Source: Bordetella genomosp. 8 (GTDB lineage: Bacteria; Pseudomonadota; Gammaproteobacteria; Burkholderiales; Burkholderiaceae_B). Taken from it: a stretch of 64,000 nucleotides of DNA. The position numbers and the translations under genes are program-made. Shown piece by piece: positions 54,142 through 62,451 of the stretch. The notes beneath the pieces are model-generated. The model was not told where the DNA came from, ran no database searches, and saw only the letters and a program-made list of their open reading frames with translations. Position 1 is the first letter of the stretch. The number at the start of each line of letters is the position of its first letter. Location of the stretch: NCBI RefSeq assembly GCF_002119685.1, contig NZ_CP021108.1, forward strand, positions 4,340,001 to 4,404,000, read 5' to 3'.

Positions 54142-54864
54142 TTACATGCCGAACCAGGGCTGGAGCAGCCTCAGCCCCCAGCTCTTGAAACGGATGGGCG
54201 CATCGGTGGCGCCCAGGGTGATGCAGATGCCCTCGTCGGTCACGATGGGCTGATGCTCCACGTCGCAGTCCAGATCCGCGATGTCGCCGGCGCGGAAGAT
54301 GCCGAAGCGGTCCTCGTAGGCGCCGCGCAGCACCAGGCTCAGCTCGGCGCTGCCGTGGCCATGTTCGGGCATGCGCACGCCGGGCGACAGCATCAACAGG
54401 AAAAGCCGGCCCTGCGACACGCGCGCCTTGGCCATGCGTACGCCCGGCGCCAGGAAGCGCCATTGCAGGCCGCTGTACCGGGTCCCGAAGTACGGGCGCA
54501 GGGCGGCGGGCAGGCAGTCCTCGTCGCCCTGCGCCGGCGCGGCCGCGTAAGCTCCCATGCCCGCGACCTGCCCGGCAACGACATGTCCGGCAACGGCCGG
54601 CATCCCCGAACCGTCGGCATCGAGACGTTGCAGCATGGCCGCGCGGGCCTGGGGCTTCAACAAAGAAGCCGCTTCGTCCGGGCTACCCTCGCCCGCCCGC
54701 GCTTCCAGCAACGCGCCGCCCACGGCGTCGGCTTGCCGCAGCCGCGCCCGGCAATGCGGACACATCTCCAGATGCGCGCCGACGGCCACCGAGAGGGCCT
54801 CGGGCAAGGCGCCGGCGCTGTAGCTGACCAACGTCGCGTCATCCAAGTGATGTTGAGGTTTCAT
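54142..54864 (-). CDS. chrR: ChrR-type zinc anti-sigma factor with cupin domain
   Basis: A 240-residue cytosolic anti-sigma factor. The N-terminal zinc anti-sigma domain holds His31-x3-Cys35-x2-Cys38 (HLEMCPHC) with His6 as fourth ligand. The C-terminal cupin keeps His168, His170, Glu174 and His204, with the same spacing (2, 4, 30) as the zinc ligands of Rhodobacter ChrR. That protein releases its sigma factor in singlet oxygen. It starts four bases after the sigma stop, so the pair is co-translated. Confidence 0.92.
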   Translation of the reverse strand: MKPQHHLDDATLVSYSAGALPEALSVAVGAHLEMCPHCRARLRQADAVGGALLEARAGEGSPDEAASLLKPQARAAMLQRLDADGSGMPAVAGHVVAGQVAGMGAYAAAPAQGDEDCLPAALRPYFGTRYSGLQWRFLAPGVRMAKARVSQGRLFLLMLSPGVRMPEHGHGSAELSLVLRGAYEDRFGIFRAGDIADLDCDVEHQPIVTDEGICITLGATDAPIRFKSWGLRLLQPWFGM

Positions 54865-54868
54865 GGCA

Positions 54869-55567
54869 TCAATCCGTCAACAACGTACGTAGTTTCTTGA
54901 AGGCCAGGCGGATGCTGGACTTGACCGTCCCCAAGGGCATACTCAGGTCCTCCGCGATCTGGCCGTGGCTCTTCGCCTGGAAATAGCACATCTCGACGAT
55001 CCTGGCCTGCTGCGCGGGAAGGCTGGCAAGCGCGGCACGCAAGGCCTGTTCCGAGGCTTCCTCTTCCGCGCTGCTGGTATCGGTCGCCTCGAATTCATCC
55101 AGGACCACCTGCACCGCCGTCCAGCCTTTTTCGTTCCGGTAGTGGTCGATGTACAGGTTGCGGGTGATCCGGTACAGCCAGGTACTCAACGTCGAGCGCG
55201 CGGGATCGTACTGGTCGGCCTTCTGCCACAGCTTGAACAATGCTTCCTGCACCAGCTCCTCGGCCAGGCCGGCCGGCACGCCCAGGCCTTCCAGGTAGCG
55301 GCCCAGCCGGGGCGCGTAATAGTCGTAGATACACATGAAGCTGGCACGATCGCGATCGCGCGCGACCGCGCGCACCAGCGGCGCCCAATCCGGCTGCCCG
55401 GCACACCCCTGATCGACGTCATCCACTGCGTTTCTCAAACCCGTCGCAAGCTCCGTGATTGCGGTTGTTTCCGCGGCGTCCGCCGCGGGGCCGGCGGCGC
55501 GCGCGGAATGCCGTCCGCGCGCGGCATAAACCGGCATCGAGAAGGCGAGCATAGCGGATGCGCACAT
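54869..55567 (-). CDS. rpoE: RpoE-like ECF sigma factor, ECF11 type
   Basis: Up to 232 residues. Region 2 reads APRLGRYLEGLGVPAGLAEELVQE (key part LAEELVQEALFKLW) and TLSTWLYRITRNLYIDHYR; region 4 has LPAQQARIVEMCYFQAKSHGQIAEDL and MPLGTVKSSIRLAFKKLR. The partner ChrR places it in ECF11, the singlet-oxygen group. The start is unresolved: ATGs at 55567, 55552 and 55537 and a GTG at 55426 are in frame, and the core WAPLVRAVARDRDRASF needs only a short lead. It lies downstream of the seven lipid genes on the same strand, a probable feedback arrangement. Confidence 0.9.
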   Translation of the reverse strand: MCASAMLAFSMPVYAARGRHSARAAGPAADAAETTAITELATGLRNAVDDVDQGCAGQPDWAPLVRAVARDRDRASFMCIYDYYAPRLGRYLEGLGVPAGLAEELVQEALFKLWQKADQYDPARSTLSTWLYRITRNLYIDHYRNEKGWTAVQVVLDEFEATDTSSAEEEASEQALRAALASLPAQQARIVEMCYFQAKSHGQIAEDLSMPLGTVKSSIRLAFKKLRTLLTD

Positions 55568-55605
55568 CGCGCGGTCACCCGAGCGTCGATCAGGCCGTCA
55601 CGGCG

Positions 55606-56130
55606 CTACTTCGCGCATTGCTGCGGCACCTTGCGCAGCGGTTCCGTATAGCCCAGCTCGCTCACCCTGCGTACCAGCCCCGCATAGACGTCGTCGGGCA
55701 GGCAAGGTACCCGCGCCATGATCCACACATAGTCCCGCTTCGATCGACCGACGATAGTGGTCTGGTAGTTCTCGTCCAGGTACGCGATGACGTACTCCGC
55801 CTTGATGGGCCAGACGAACTGCATGCCCCAGACGGCATTGCCGGTATCCGGCGTCACCGTCCCCACCGGATGCATGGTTTCCACCTTGGCGTCGAAGCTG
55901 CCGTCCCGATACCGGAAGTCGGTCTGGATCCGGCCGTCCGGCAACAGGCGGTAGCTTTCCACCGCGTCATAGGCATTGCGTTCCGGAAAACTGGGAATAT
56001 GCGCGATGACATACCAGTCCCCCATGAAGCGGTGCAGGTCCACATGATTGACGGGCGGCATGGGCGTGGGGGTACTGCATCCCGCCAGCAGGCCCGCGAT
56101 ACCGGCACAAAGCGCGCGCAACATGGTCAT
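55606..56130 (-). CDS. blc: Blc-type outer-membrane lipocalin (lipoprotein)
   Basis: A 174-residue lipoprotein. The lipobox LLAGC gives Cys18 as the lipid-bearing residue. The lipocalin core follows with FMGDWYVIAHIPSFPERNAY (GxWY) and later RDYVWIMARVPCLPDD. Bacterial lipocalins bind fatty acids and lysophospholipids at the outer membrane. Its ATG overlaps the stop of the methyltransferase gene (ATGA). As the last lipid gene before the sigma factor, it may handle altered or damaged lipids. Confidence 0.92.
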   Translation of the reverse strand: MTMLRALCAGIAGLLAGCSTPTPMPPVNHVDLHRFMGDWYVIAHIPSFPERNAYDAVESYRLLPDGRIQTDFRYRDGSFDAKVETMHPVGTVTPDTGNAVWGMQFVWPIKAEYVIAYLDENYQTTIVGRSKRDYVWIMARVPCLPDDVYAGLVRRVSELGYTEPLRKVPQQCAK

Positions 56131-57215
56131 TCTCCCCGCGGGTGGCTGAACAGGTAATGGCCCACGCCCCATTGCTGGCCATCGTCATAGCCGAACAATT
56201 CGGCGCAAGCCATCCAGAACATGCGCCATCGCTGGTGCCACAGGCCCGCGAGCGGCCCGTAAGCGCCAGCCAGCGCCTTCCTGGCCCGGTCGGCACGGGC
56301 GTCCTGGTTGGCCAGCCAGTGATTGGCCGTGCGCTGGTAATGCGTCCCGTCCAGGAACCATCTGTCTTCCAATTGCAGGTCGCCCTGGAAATGCAGCAGT
56401 GTCGAAGCCGCCGGCATGATGCCGCCCGTGAAGAAATGCCTGCCCATCCAGTTGTCGGCCCCGGCGGTCTCGAACGGATACGCGCGTTCGCGATGGGCGA
56501 AGATATGGACGAACAGCTTGCCCGCGGGGTACAGCCATCGGGCGATGTTGGCCATCAGGGCCTGGTAGTTGCGCATGTGCTCGAACATCTCTATCGACAC
56601 GCAGCGGTCGTAGGCCCCGTGGGGCAGCGACAGCACGTTCACGTCGCAGGTCAGCACACGGACATGCCGCCAGCCCCGCTCGCGGCAACGGGCCTCGATG
56701 TGCTGGCGTTGCGTGACGGAATTCGAGACGGCGGTAATGCGCGCGTGCGGAAACTGCTCCGCCATCCATAGCGTCAGCGAGCCCCAGCCACAACCCAGTT
56801 CGAGAATATCCTGCCCGTCCGCGAGTTCCGCCCGCTCCGCATAGAGGCGCAACATGGCTTCCTCCGCCTGGTCCAGCGTTTCGTCGCCCGTGGGGTAGTA
56901 GCAACTCGAGTACTTCATGCGGGCGCCCAGGCAGAGCTGGAAGAATTCGGTGGGCAGCTCGTAATGCTGGGCGTTCGCGGCATCGGTATGGATGGCGACC
57001 GCGCTTTCGCGCAGGCTGGCGATGAGCTGCTGTTCGCGCTCAGTCCAGGCCTCAATGCCGCCCGCATACTCCTGGGCCAGGCGCTGTCCGCAAAGGCGGC
57101 GTATGCCCAGGCGCAGGAGCGGATCCGGAACCAGGCCGCGCTCGGCCAGCCCCAGCAGTCCGGGCGCGGGACGATCGGCGGCGAGTTCCGTCGCCTGCAG
57201 GGTCGCTGTCGTCAT
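56127..57215 (-). CDS. CFA-synthase-like SAM methyltransferase, copy B
   Basis: A 362-residue enzyme. The SAM motif is ILELGCGWGSLTLWMAEQFP, later SIEMFEHMRNYQALMANIARWL. Where classical cyclopropane synthases read YSCAYW it reads KYSSCYYP, with the cysteine one place later, and FVHIFAHRER in place of LLHTIG. It is shorter at the N terminus than copy A (58002-59276). Related proteins in ECF11 loci methylate unsaturated fatty acyl chains. It starts 22 bases after the DUF1295 stop and overlaps the lipocalin by four bases. Confidence 0.88.
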   Translation of the reverse strand: MTTATLQATELAADRPAPGLLGLAERGLVPDPLLRLGIRRLCGQRLAQEYAGGIEAWTEREQQLIASLRESAVAIHTDAANAQHYELPTEFFQLCLGARMKYSSCYYPTGDETLDQAEEAMLRLYAERAELADGQDILELGCGWGSLTLWMAEQFPHARITAVSNSVTQRQHIEARCRERGWRHVRVLTCDVNVLSLPHGAYDRCVSIEMFEHMRNYQALMANIARWLYPAGKLFVHIFAHRERAYPFETAGADNWMGRHFFTGGIMPAASTLLHFQGDLQLEDRWFLDGTHYQRTANHWLANQDARADRARKALAGAYGPLAGLWHQRWRMFWMACAELFGYDDGQQWGVGHYLFSHPRGE

Positions 57216-57237
57216 GGCGTGCCTCGTCGTATGGAAA

Positions 57238-58005
57238 TCAGGATTTGGGAAACCAGGGAAAGAAGGCCGGCGTACGGCCCTGGTAATCGCGATAGTCGTC
57301 GCCGCGGCTGCGCAGCGCCTGCTTCTCGGTATAGGGCACGCCGCTGATCCAGCGCAGGAATACGAACATCAGCACCGGCCCCAGCCAGGCAAGCCAGGCC
57401 AGCGGCGATCCCCAGGCCAGCGCCACATACGCGAACCACTGGCACCATTCGAAGAAGTAATTGGGATGGCGCGAATAGCGCCACAGGCCGTCGCGGCAGG
57501 TCCGGCCGCGATTCGCCGGGTCGTCGCGAAATCGGTCCAGCTGGAGGTCGGCGACGATCTCGCCCGCCGCCGCGGCGACCCAGATCAGCAGCGCCAGGAC
57601 CACCGGCATGCCCGCGGCCGGACTCGCACCGACGGCAAGGAATGGCAGGCAGAACAGACCCACGAGCCCCGCCTGGAACATGAACAAGCCGAAGAACTTT
57701 CCCTGGTGGCCATGCCAGTGCTCGCGGAGCGCGCGATAACGGCCGTCCTCTTCCTGCCGCACGCGCCGCCAGATATGCCATGCCAGGCGCGCCGCCCACA
57801 CGCCGGCCATGACGGCCAGGCAGATCCTGGCGATGCCCGAACCCTGGCCGGTCGCGGCGATCAGCAGCGCGCTGGCCCCCATCCCGAGCGACCAGATGAC
57901 GTCCACGATCCCCGCATTGCGGTGGCGGGACTGCCAGCGCCATCCCAGGGCCATGGCGACGACCATGCACATGACGATGACCAGCCATTGCTGCGGCGGC
58001 GTCAT
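57238..58005 (-). CDS. DUF1295 membrane protein (steroid-reductase-like)
   Basis: A 255-residue protein with about six helices. The C-terminal part has GLWRYSRHPNYFFEWCQWFAYV, of which RYSRHPNYFFEW is the DUF1295 / 5-alpha-reductase and isoprenylcysteine methyltransferase signature, and SGVPYTEKQALRSRGDDYRDYQ. Such proteins reduce or modify hydrophobic substrates in the membrane. The ATG at 58005 overlaps the stop of CFA-like copy A (ATGA). It is a regular member of ECF11 lipid loci. Confidence 0.88.
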   Translation of the reverse strand: MTPPQQWLVIVMCMVVAMALGWRWQSRHRNAGIVDVIWSLGMGASALLIAATGQGSGIARICLAVMAGVWAARLAWHIWRRVRQEEDGRYRALREHWHGHQGKFFGLFMFQAGLVGLFCLPFLAVGASPAAGMPVVLALLIWVAAAAGEIVADLQLDRFRDDPANRGRTCRDGLWRYSRHPNYFFEWCQWFAYVALAWGSPLAWLAWLGPVLMFVFLRWISGVPYTEKQALRSRGDDYRDYQGRTPAFFPWFPKS

Positions 58006-59276
58006 GGCTGCTCCGGTACCCAGCGATCGCCCGCGACGCGCGCCTGGGGATGGGTCAGCAGCAGGTGCGATACGCCGATCGAGCGCTCGCGGAAACCGCC
58101 TTCGCAATAGGCCAGGTAGAACTCCCACATGCGGCAAAAGCGCTCGTCGAAGCCCTGAGCCCTGACCAGCGGCAGGTGCGCCAGGAACTGTTGCCGCCAG
58201 GCTTGCAAGGTGCGCGCGTACGACAGCCCGAAGTCCTCCAGATGGACCAGCGCCAGGTCACAGGCCCGCGTCTTGGCCCGCAACATGGCCTCGATGGACG
58301 GGATGAAGCTGCCGGGAAAGATGTACCGCTTGATGAAATCCACCGACCGCAGGGCCTGCGCATAGCGATGGTCTTCGATCGTGATGGCCTGGACCAGGGC
58401 GCGTCCGCGCGGTTGCAGCAGGTCGGAGATCTTGCGGAAGTAACCTTCCAAAAAGCGCGCGCCGACGGCCTCGATCATTTCGATGGAGACCACCTTGTCA
58501 TATTGGCCCTGCAGGTCGCGATAATCGCGCAGGACCACCTTGACGCGATCCTGCAGGCCGGCTTCGCGCACCCGCGCGACCGCCAGGGCATGCTGCTCCT
58601 GCGAGATGGTGGCGGTCGTCACATGGCAGCCGTAATGGCGCGCCGCATGGATGGCGAAGCCGCCCCAGCCACTGCCGATCTCCATGACCTGGTCGCCGGG
58701 CTGCAGGTCCAGCTTGCGGCAGATCAGGTCCAGCTTGCGCCTGGACGCGGCTTCCAGCGTATCGTCCGCGCCCTCCCACAGCGCCGAGGAATACATCAGG
58801 TCCTGGGAAAGGAACAGTGAAAAGAAATCGTTGCCCAGGTCGTAATGGGCGGCGATGTTGCGGCGGCTGCCCGCGCGCGTGTTGCGGTTGCCGGCATGCC
58901 AGGCCTTCAATACCCAGGCGGCCAGCCGCGCCAGCCCCGACTCCATATCGTCCAGCGTGTCGCGGTTGCGCACCAGCAGGCTCACCAGGCCGACCAGGTC
59001 GTCGCAGCCCCACATTCCCGCGCCGTAGGCTCCGCCCGCCCCCACGCTGCCGTGCGTGGCAACCAGGCGATAGAACGCCATATCGCCGACAGCCAGGTGG
59101 ACGGTGGGCTCGCCGTCACCCAGCGTGGTGCTTCCCAGGCAGTCCTGGATCACCAGCCGACCATGGCGCAAGCCCGCCAGCCCGGCGAAAAGGCGCTTGC
59201 GCAGCAGGCGATCGACCTTGCCGACGCGGCTCACGGCCGTGATGGCGGCATGATCGGACGATGTCATGGGTTTCAT
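58002..59276 (-). CDS. CFA-synthase-like SAM methyltransferase, copy A
   Basis: A 424-residue enzyme with the N-terminal CFA domain (TVHLAVGDMAFYRLVATHGSVG) and the SAM domain (VMEIGSGWGGFAIHAARHYG, VSIEMIEAVGARFLEGYF). At positions matching E. coli CfaS Cys139 (YSCAYW) and His266 (LLHTIG) it has Ser (YSSALW) and Gln (LVQAITI), so cyclopropane formation is doubtful and simple methylation more likely. It starts in the ATGA of the DUF1365 stop. The in-frame upstream codons to 59396 are not used. Confidence 0.9.
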   Translation of the reverse strand: MKPMTSSDHAAITAVSRVGKVDRLLRKRLFAGLAGLRHGRLVIQDCLGSTTLGDGEPTVHLAVGDMAFYRLVATHGSVGAGGAYGAGMWGCDDLVGLVSLLVRNRDTLDDMESGLARLAAWVLKAWHAGNRNTRAGSRRNIAAHYDLGNDFFSLFLSQDLMYSSALWEGADDTLEAASRRKLDLICRKLDLQPGDQVMEIGSGWGGFAIHAARHYGCHVTTATISQEQHALAVARVREAGLQDRVKVVLRDYRDLQGQYDKVVSIEMIEAVGARFLEGYFRKISDLLQPRGRALVQAITIEDHRYAQALRSVDFIKRYIFPGSFIPSIEAMLRAKTRACDLALVHLEDFGLSYARTLQAWRQQFLAHLPLVRAQGFDERFCRMWEFYLAYCEGGFRERSIGVSHLLLTHPQARVAGDRWVPEQP

Positions 59277-60058
59277 TCGGGTTCTCCGTTCGGCGTGCCG
59301 GGGTGGTCGTAGACGGGATTGCGCTTGAGCCACAGGCGCAGCGCCTGCCAATGGATGGCACCGATCACCTGCAGGGTCATCAGCGGGAACCGCCACAGCA
59401 CGCGGGCGAGCGCCGCGCCATCCAGCGTCCGGCGCCGCAGATACAAGTGGGCGTCGAACTGCGCCCGGTCCTGGTGGCTGACGCGCATGTGCACGCGCAA
59501 GTCCTCGGCCGGAGCGGTCAGCGTCCAGTCATAGGCGCAATCCATCGGCATGAAAGGCGACACGTGGAAGCGCTTGTCGAACGCCCAGGTGTAGAACTCT
59601 CCGCGCCTGCGGGCGGCGTCGACCGGCAGCACGATGCAATGGCGCTGTTTCCATGGCGTGTTGGTGATCTCGGCGACGATCGCGGCCAGGGTGACGCCGT
59701 CGGCCTCATAGCAGTAATAGAAGCTGACGGGGTTGAACACATGGCCGGCGTAGCGAGCGTGGGCCAGCAGCCGGATGGGCCCGGCGGGCACGCTATCCAT
59801 GGCTTGCCCCAGGCGCGCGCGCACCGCGTCCTTCAGCGACAGGCTCGCGGCGCCGTCCGTCGCCGCACCGTCGAGATAATCGGCGCGCCGCCATTGCGCC
59901 AGGTTGGGACGGTCGGTCGACCACAGCCAGCGTCCGCGGAACACCTCGTCGATCTCGTCCAGGTCCAGATAGAGCTGCGCCATGCGGAAATCGAAGGCGT
60001 GCATATGCGGCAGATGCCGTTTGTGCATGACCCGGCCTTCATAAAGCGCGCTCTTCAT
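59273..60058 (-). CDS. DUF1365 protein
   Basis: A 261-residue protein of the DUF1365 family: ALYEGRVMHKRHLPHMHAFDFRM, cited by its core HKRHLPHMHAFDF, LLAHARYAGHVFNPVSFYYCY, VAEITNTPWKQRHCIVLP and KRFHVSPFMPMDCAYDW. The family always stands between an amine-oxidase-like flavoprotein and a CFA-like methyltransferase, as here; several conserved His and Cys suggest metal binding. It shares four bases with each neighbour (ATGA at both ends). Confidence 0.9.
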   Translation of the reverse strand: MKSALYEGRVMHKRHLPHMHAFDFRMAQLYLDLDEIDEVFRGRWLWSTDRPNLAQWRRADYLDGAATDGAASLSLKDAVRARLGQAMDSVPAGPIRLLAHARYAGHVFNPVSFYYCYEADGVTLAAIVAEITNTPWKQRHCIVLPVDAARRRGEFYTWAFDKRFHVSPFMPMDCAYDWTLTAPAEDLRVHMRVSHQDRAQFDAHLYLRRRTLDGAALARVLWRFPLMTLQVIGAIHWQALRLWLKRNPVYDHPGTPNGEPE

Positions 60059-61335
60059 GCCGCCACCTTGGCCGCGGCCGCCGTGGCCTCCGGCCGCGAC
60101 TGGATTTGCCGTACGACGTCGAGCGCGCTGGCCACGCCGTCCTCATGGAACCCCCACCCCCAATACGCGCCCGCGTACCACGTACGCTGGTGGCCGGAGA
60201 TGTCCTGCCGGCGAGCCTGCGCGGCCACCGACGCCACGGTGTAGACAGGATGGTGATAGCGCATGCGCGCCAGCACATGCGCCGGATCGATGGCGTCGTC
60301 GCGGTTCAAGGTGACGATGAAAGGCAGGCGCGATTCCAGGCCCTGGAGCAGATTCATGCAGTAGCTGACCGAACAGGGCGCGCCTGGATCGGCCGGCACA
60401 TAGGCGTTCCACGCGGCCCAGGCCTTGCGGCGCCCCGGCAGCACGCGGGCATCGGTGTGCAGCACGACGTCGTTGTCCTGGTAGGCGATCGCTCCCAGGA
60501 CCTCGCGTTCGGCGGGCGTGGGATCCGCGAGCAGGGCCAGGGCCTGGTCGCTGTGGCAGGCCAATACCACATGGTCGTAGGCGTCGCGCTCGTCGGGCGT
60601 CACGACCGTGACCGAATCGGTGTGCCGCACGACGGCGCGGACCGGACACTGCAGACGCACGCGCACGCGCCAGCGCTGCCGCAAGGCCTGGATATAGCTG
60701 TTGGAACCGCCCTGGACGACGCGCCACTGCGGCCGCTGGCTCACCTGCAGCATCTGATGGTTGGCCATGAACCGCACCAGGTAGCGGGCGGGAAATTCCA
60801 GGATGCGAGCCGCCGGCGATGACCACAGGGCCGACGCCATGGGGATCAGGTGATCGTCCCGGAACGCCGCGCCGTAGCGATGCTGGTGGAGATAATTGCC
60901 CAACGTCGGGCCGGGCCCGTCCCCCTGAAGCAAGCCCGGCGCCTCGCGGTAGAAGCGCATGATGTCCCGCACCATGCCCAGGAAGCGCGGCGACACCAGG
61001 TTGCGGCGCTGGCAGAACAGCGCATCCAGCGACGTGGCGTTGTATTCGAGGCCGCCGGCCTGCTTGTGGACGGAGAAGCTCATGGTCGTCGGCTGCGACG
61101 CCACGCCCAGCTCGTCGAGCATGGCCGTGAAGCGGGGATAGTTCACCGGGTTGTGAACGATGAAGCCGCTGTCCACCGCGTACTGGCGGCCATCCTGTTC
61201 GACCGCATGGGTATGCGTATGTCCGCCCAGGTAGTCGTTCGCTTCGTAAAGCGTCACGTCGCAGTCGCGCTGCTGGCCCAGCTTCCAGGCACAGACCATA
61301 CCCGCGATGCCCGAACCGATGACGGCCACGCGCAT
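60055..61335 (-). CDS. FAD-dependent amine-oxidase-like oxidoreductase
   Basis: A 426-residue flavoprotein. The FAD motif is VAVIGSGIAGMVCAWKLG, then LYEANDYLGGHTHTHA and DSGFIVHNPVNYPRFTAML. The end has GVASALDVVRQ. Homologues in ECF11 loci are linked to desaturation of methylated fatty acids (UfaD-like, from memory). The first possible start is a GTG at 61341 overlapping the desaturase stop; AAGGAG is better placed for the ATG at 61335. Its own stop overlaps DUF1365 as ATGA. Confidence 0.9.
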   Translation of the reverse strand: MRVAVIGSGIAGMVCAWKLGQQRDCDVTLYEANDYLGGHTHTHAVEQDGRQYAVDSGFIVHNPVNYPRFTAMLDELGVASQPTTMSFSVHKQAGGLEYNATSLDALFCQRRNLVSPRFLGMVRDIMRFYREAPGLLQGDGPGPTLGNYLHQHRYGAAFRDDHLIPMASALWSSPAARILEFPARYLVRFMANHQMLQVSQRPQWRVVQGGSNSYIQALRQRWRVRVRLQCPVRAVVRHTDSVTVVTPDERDAYDHVVLACHSDQALALLADPTPAEREVLGAIAYQDNDVVLHTDARVLPGRRKAWAAWNAYVPADPGAPCSVSYCMNLLQGLESRLPFIVTLNRDDAIDPAHVLARMRYHHPVYTVASVAAQARRQDISGHQRTWYAGAYWGWGFHEDGVASALDVVRQIQSRPEATAAAAKVAA

Positions 61336-61337
61336 GT

Positions 61338-62279
61338 TCACTCCTTGGCGCGCGCCAGCACCCAGGCCGGCACGGGCTTCAGGTCCCAGATCAGTCCAGC
61401 GGCCGCCAGCAGCCGCAGGCCATACCAGGTGATATCGATCTCGCCGGCGCGAAAGCCCTGGCGCGCCGAGCCAGGATAGAAATGATGGTTGTTATGCCAG
61501 CCTTCCCCGAAGGTCAGCAGCGCCAGCCACAGGTTGTTGCGGCTGGCGTCCGAGGTATCGTAGCGGCGCTTGCCATAACGGTGCGCCAAGGAGTTGATGG
61601 TCACCGTCGCGTGGAATAGCGCCACCGTGGAGATGCAGAAGCCCCATACCAGCATCTGCGGACCATCGGTACCCAGGCCGGGGGCGTAGTGCTCAAGGGC
61701 GGCGCCCAGGGCATAGCAGCCCAGCGCCAACACCGCCGGCACGGCGACATCGTAGCGGTCCAGCCAACGCAATTCGGGGAAATTCCTGAGATCGGGCACG
61801 CGCTGCATGTCGGTGGCGAAAGCGCGCGGCGTCAGGAACCAGCCCATGTGGCTCCACAGGAAGCCGTGGCGCATGGGCGAATGCAAATCCAGGGCGTCAT
61901 CCGCATGGCGATGGTGGTGACGATGATGCGCCGCCCACCACAAGGGCCCCCGCTGCGCACAGGCGGCGCCCGCGAGCGCGAACACGAACTGCATGGGCCG
62001 CGACGTGCGGAAGGTGCGGTGGGAAAAATAGCGGTGGTAGAAGGCGGTAAGGGCGAACATGCGCAGCGCGTACAGCCCCGCCGCCACCGCCAACGCCACC
62101 GGCGATACGCCCGTCCAGAACACCCCCAGGCAGGCCAGGTGCAGTAGCAGGAATGGCAGCGCCCGGGCCACGTCGATACGATCCAGGTCGCCGCCCGGCG
62201 CGCCCTGCGCCTGCGTGTCCACCCACCGCCGTATCGACGTGGTCCAGCCACCGATGCCACCTTCCGAGTCCCCGCGCAT
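61338..62279 (-). CDS. Membrane fatty-acid / acyl-CoA desaturase
   Basis: A 313-residue desaturase. The three histidine boxes are HRYFSH, HHRHHHRH and GEGWHNNHH, with an HxxHH-type third box, as in delta-9 acyl-CoA desaturases. Four membrane helices are visible. It probably supplies the double bond that the later methyltransferases act on. First gene of the operon; the leader is only about 26 bases and consists of CAGGA repeats that double as ribosome sites. A TGATCC-N18-TATGAA promoter lies just upstream. Confidence 0.92.
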   Translation of the reverse strand: MRGDSEGGIGGWTTSIRRWVDTQAQGAPGGDLDRIDVARALPFLLLHLACLGVFWTGVSPVALAVAAGLYALRMFALTAFYHRYFSHRTFRTSRPMQFVFALAGAACAQRGPLWWAAHHRHHHRHADDALDLHSPMRHGFLWSHMGWFLTPRAFATDMQRVPDLRNFPELRWLDRYDVAVPAVLALGCYALGAALEHYAPGLGTDGPQMLVWGFCISTVALFHATVTINSLAHRYGKRRYDTSDASRNNLWLALLTFGEGWHNNHHFYPGSARQGFRAGEIDITWYGLRLLAAAGLIWDLKPVPAWVLARAKE

Positions 62280-62281
62280 TA

Positions 62282-62299
62282 TCCTGTCCTGTCCTGTCC
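62282..62299 (-). repeat. CAGGA pentamer repeat in the desaturase leader
   Basis: Three TCCTG units (62282-62296) plus TCC give GGACAGGACAGGACAGGA on the transcribed strand, ending two bases before the ATG region. Each unit carries AGGA, a ribosome-site core. Confidence 0.6.
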
Positions 62300-62311
62300 A
62301 AGCCGTGTCCC

Positions 62312-62341
62312 TTCATACGGGGCCTGGATGGGTTTGGATCA
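62312..62341 (-). promoter_or_regulatory. ECF11 (RpoE-ChrR type) promoter of the lipid operon
   Basis: On the minus strand TGATCC (62341-62336), an 18-base spacer and TATGAA (62317-62312) lie directly upstream of the desaturase. This matches the ECF11 promoter form known from Rhodobacter (from memory). Transcription would start near 62305. Confidence 0.65.
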
Positions 62342-62451
62342 CCTAGGGATAACCCGCAGAAGCGCCGTTCCCGCTTGGGAATGAAATTGGCTGTGCCCCG
62401 GAACGGTGACGAGCCCGACCTTATCCCGCCGACCTCATACCCAGGAGACTC

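Noticed and set aside
55555..55592. TGATCG-N18-GATGTG just before the rpoE-like gene as an ECF11 autoregulatory promoter
   Set aside because: The -10 part matches poorly and it would overlap the longest start codon; kept only as a possibility.
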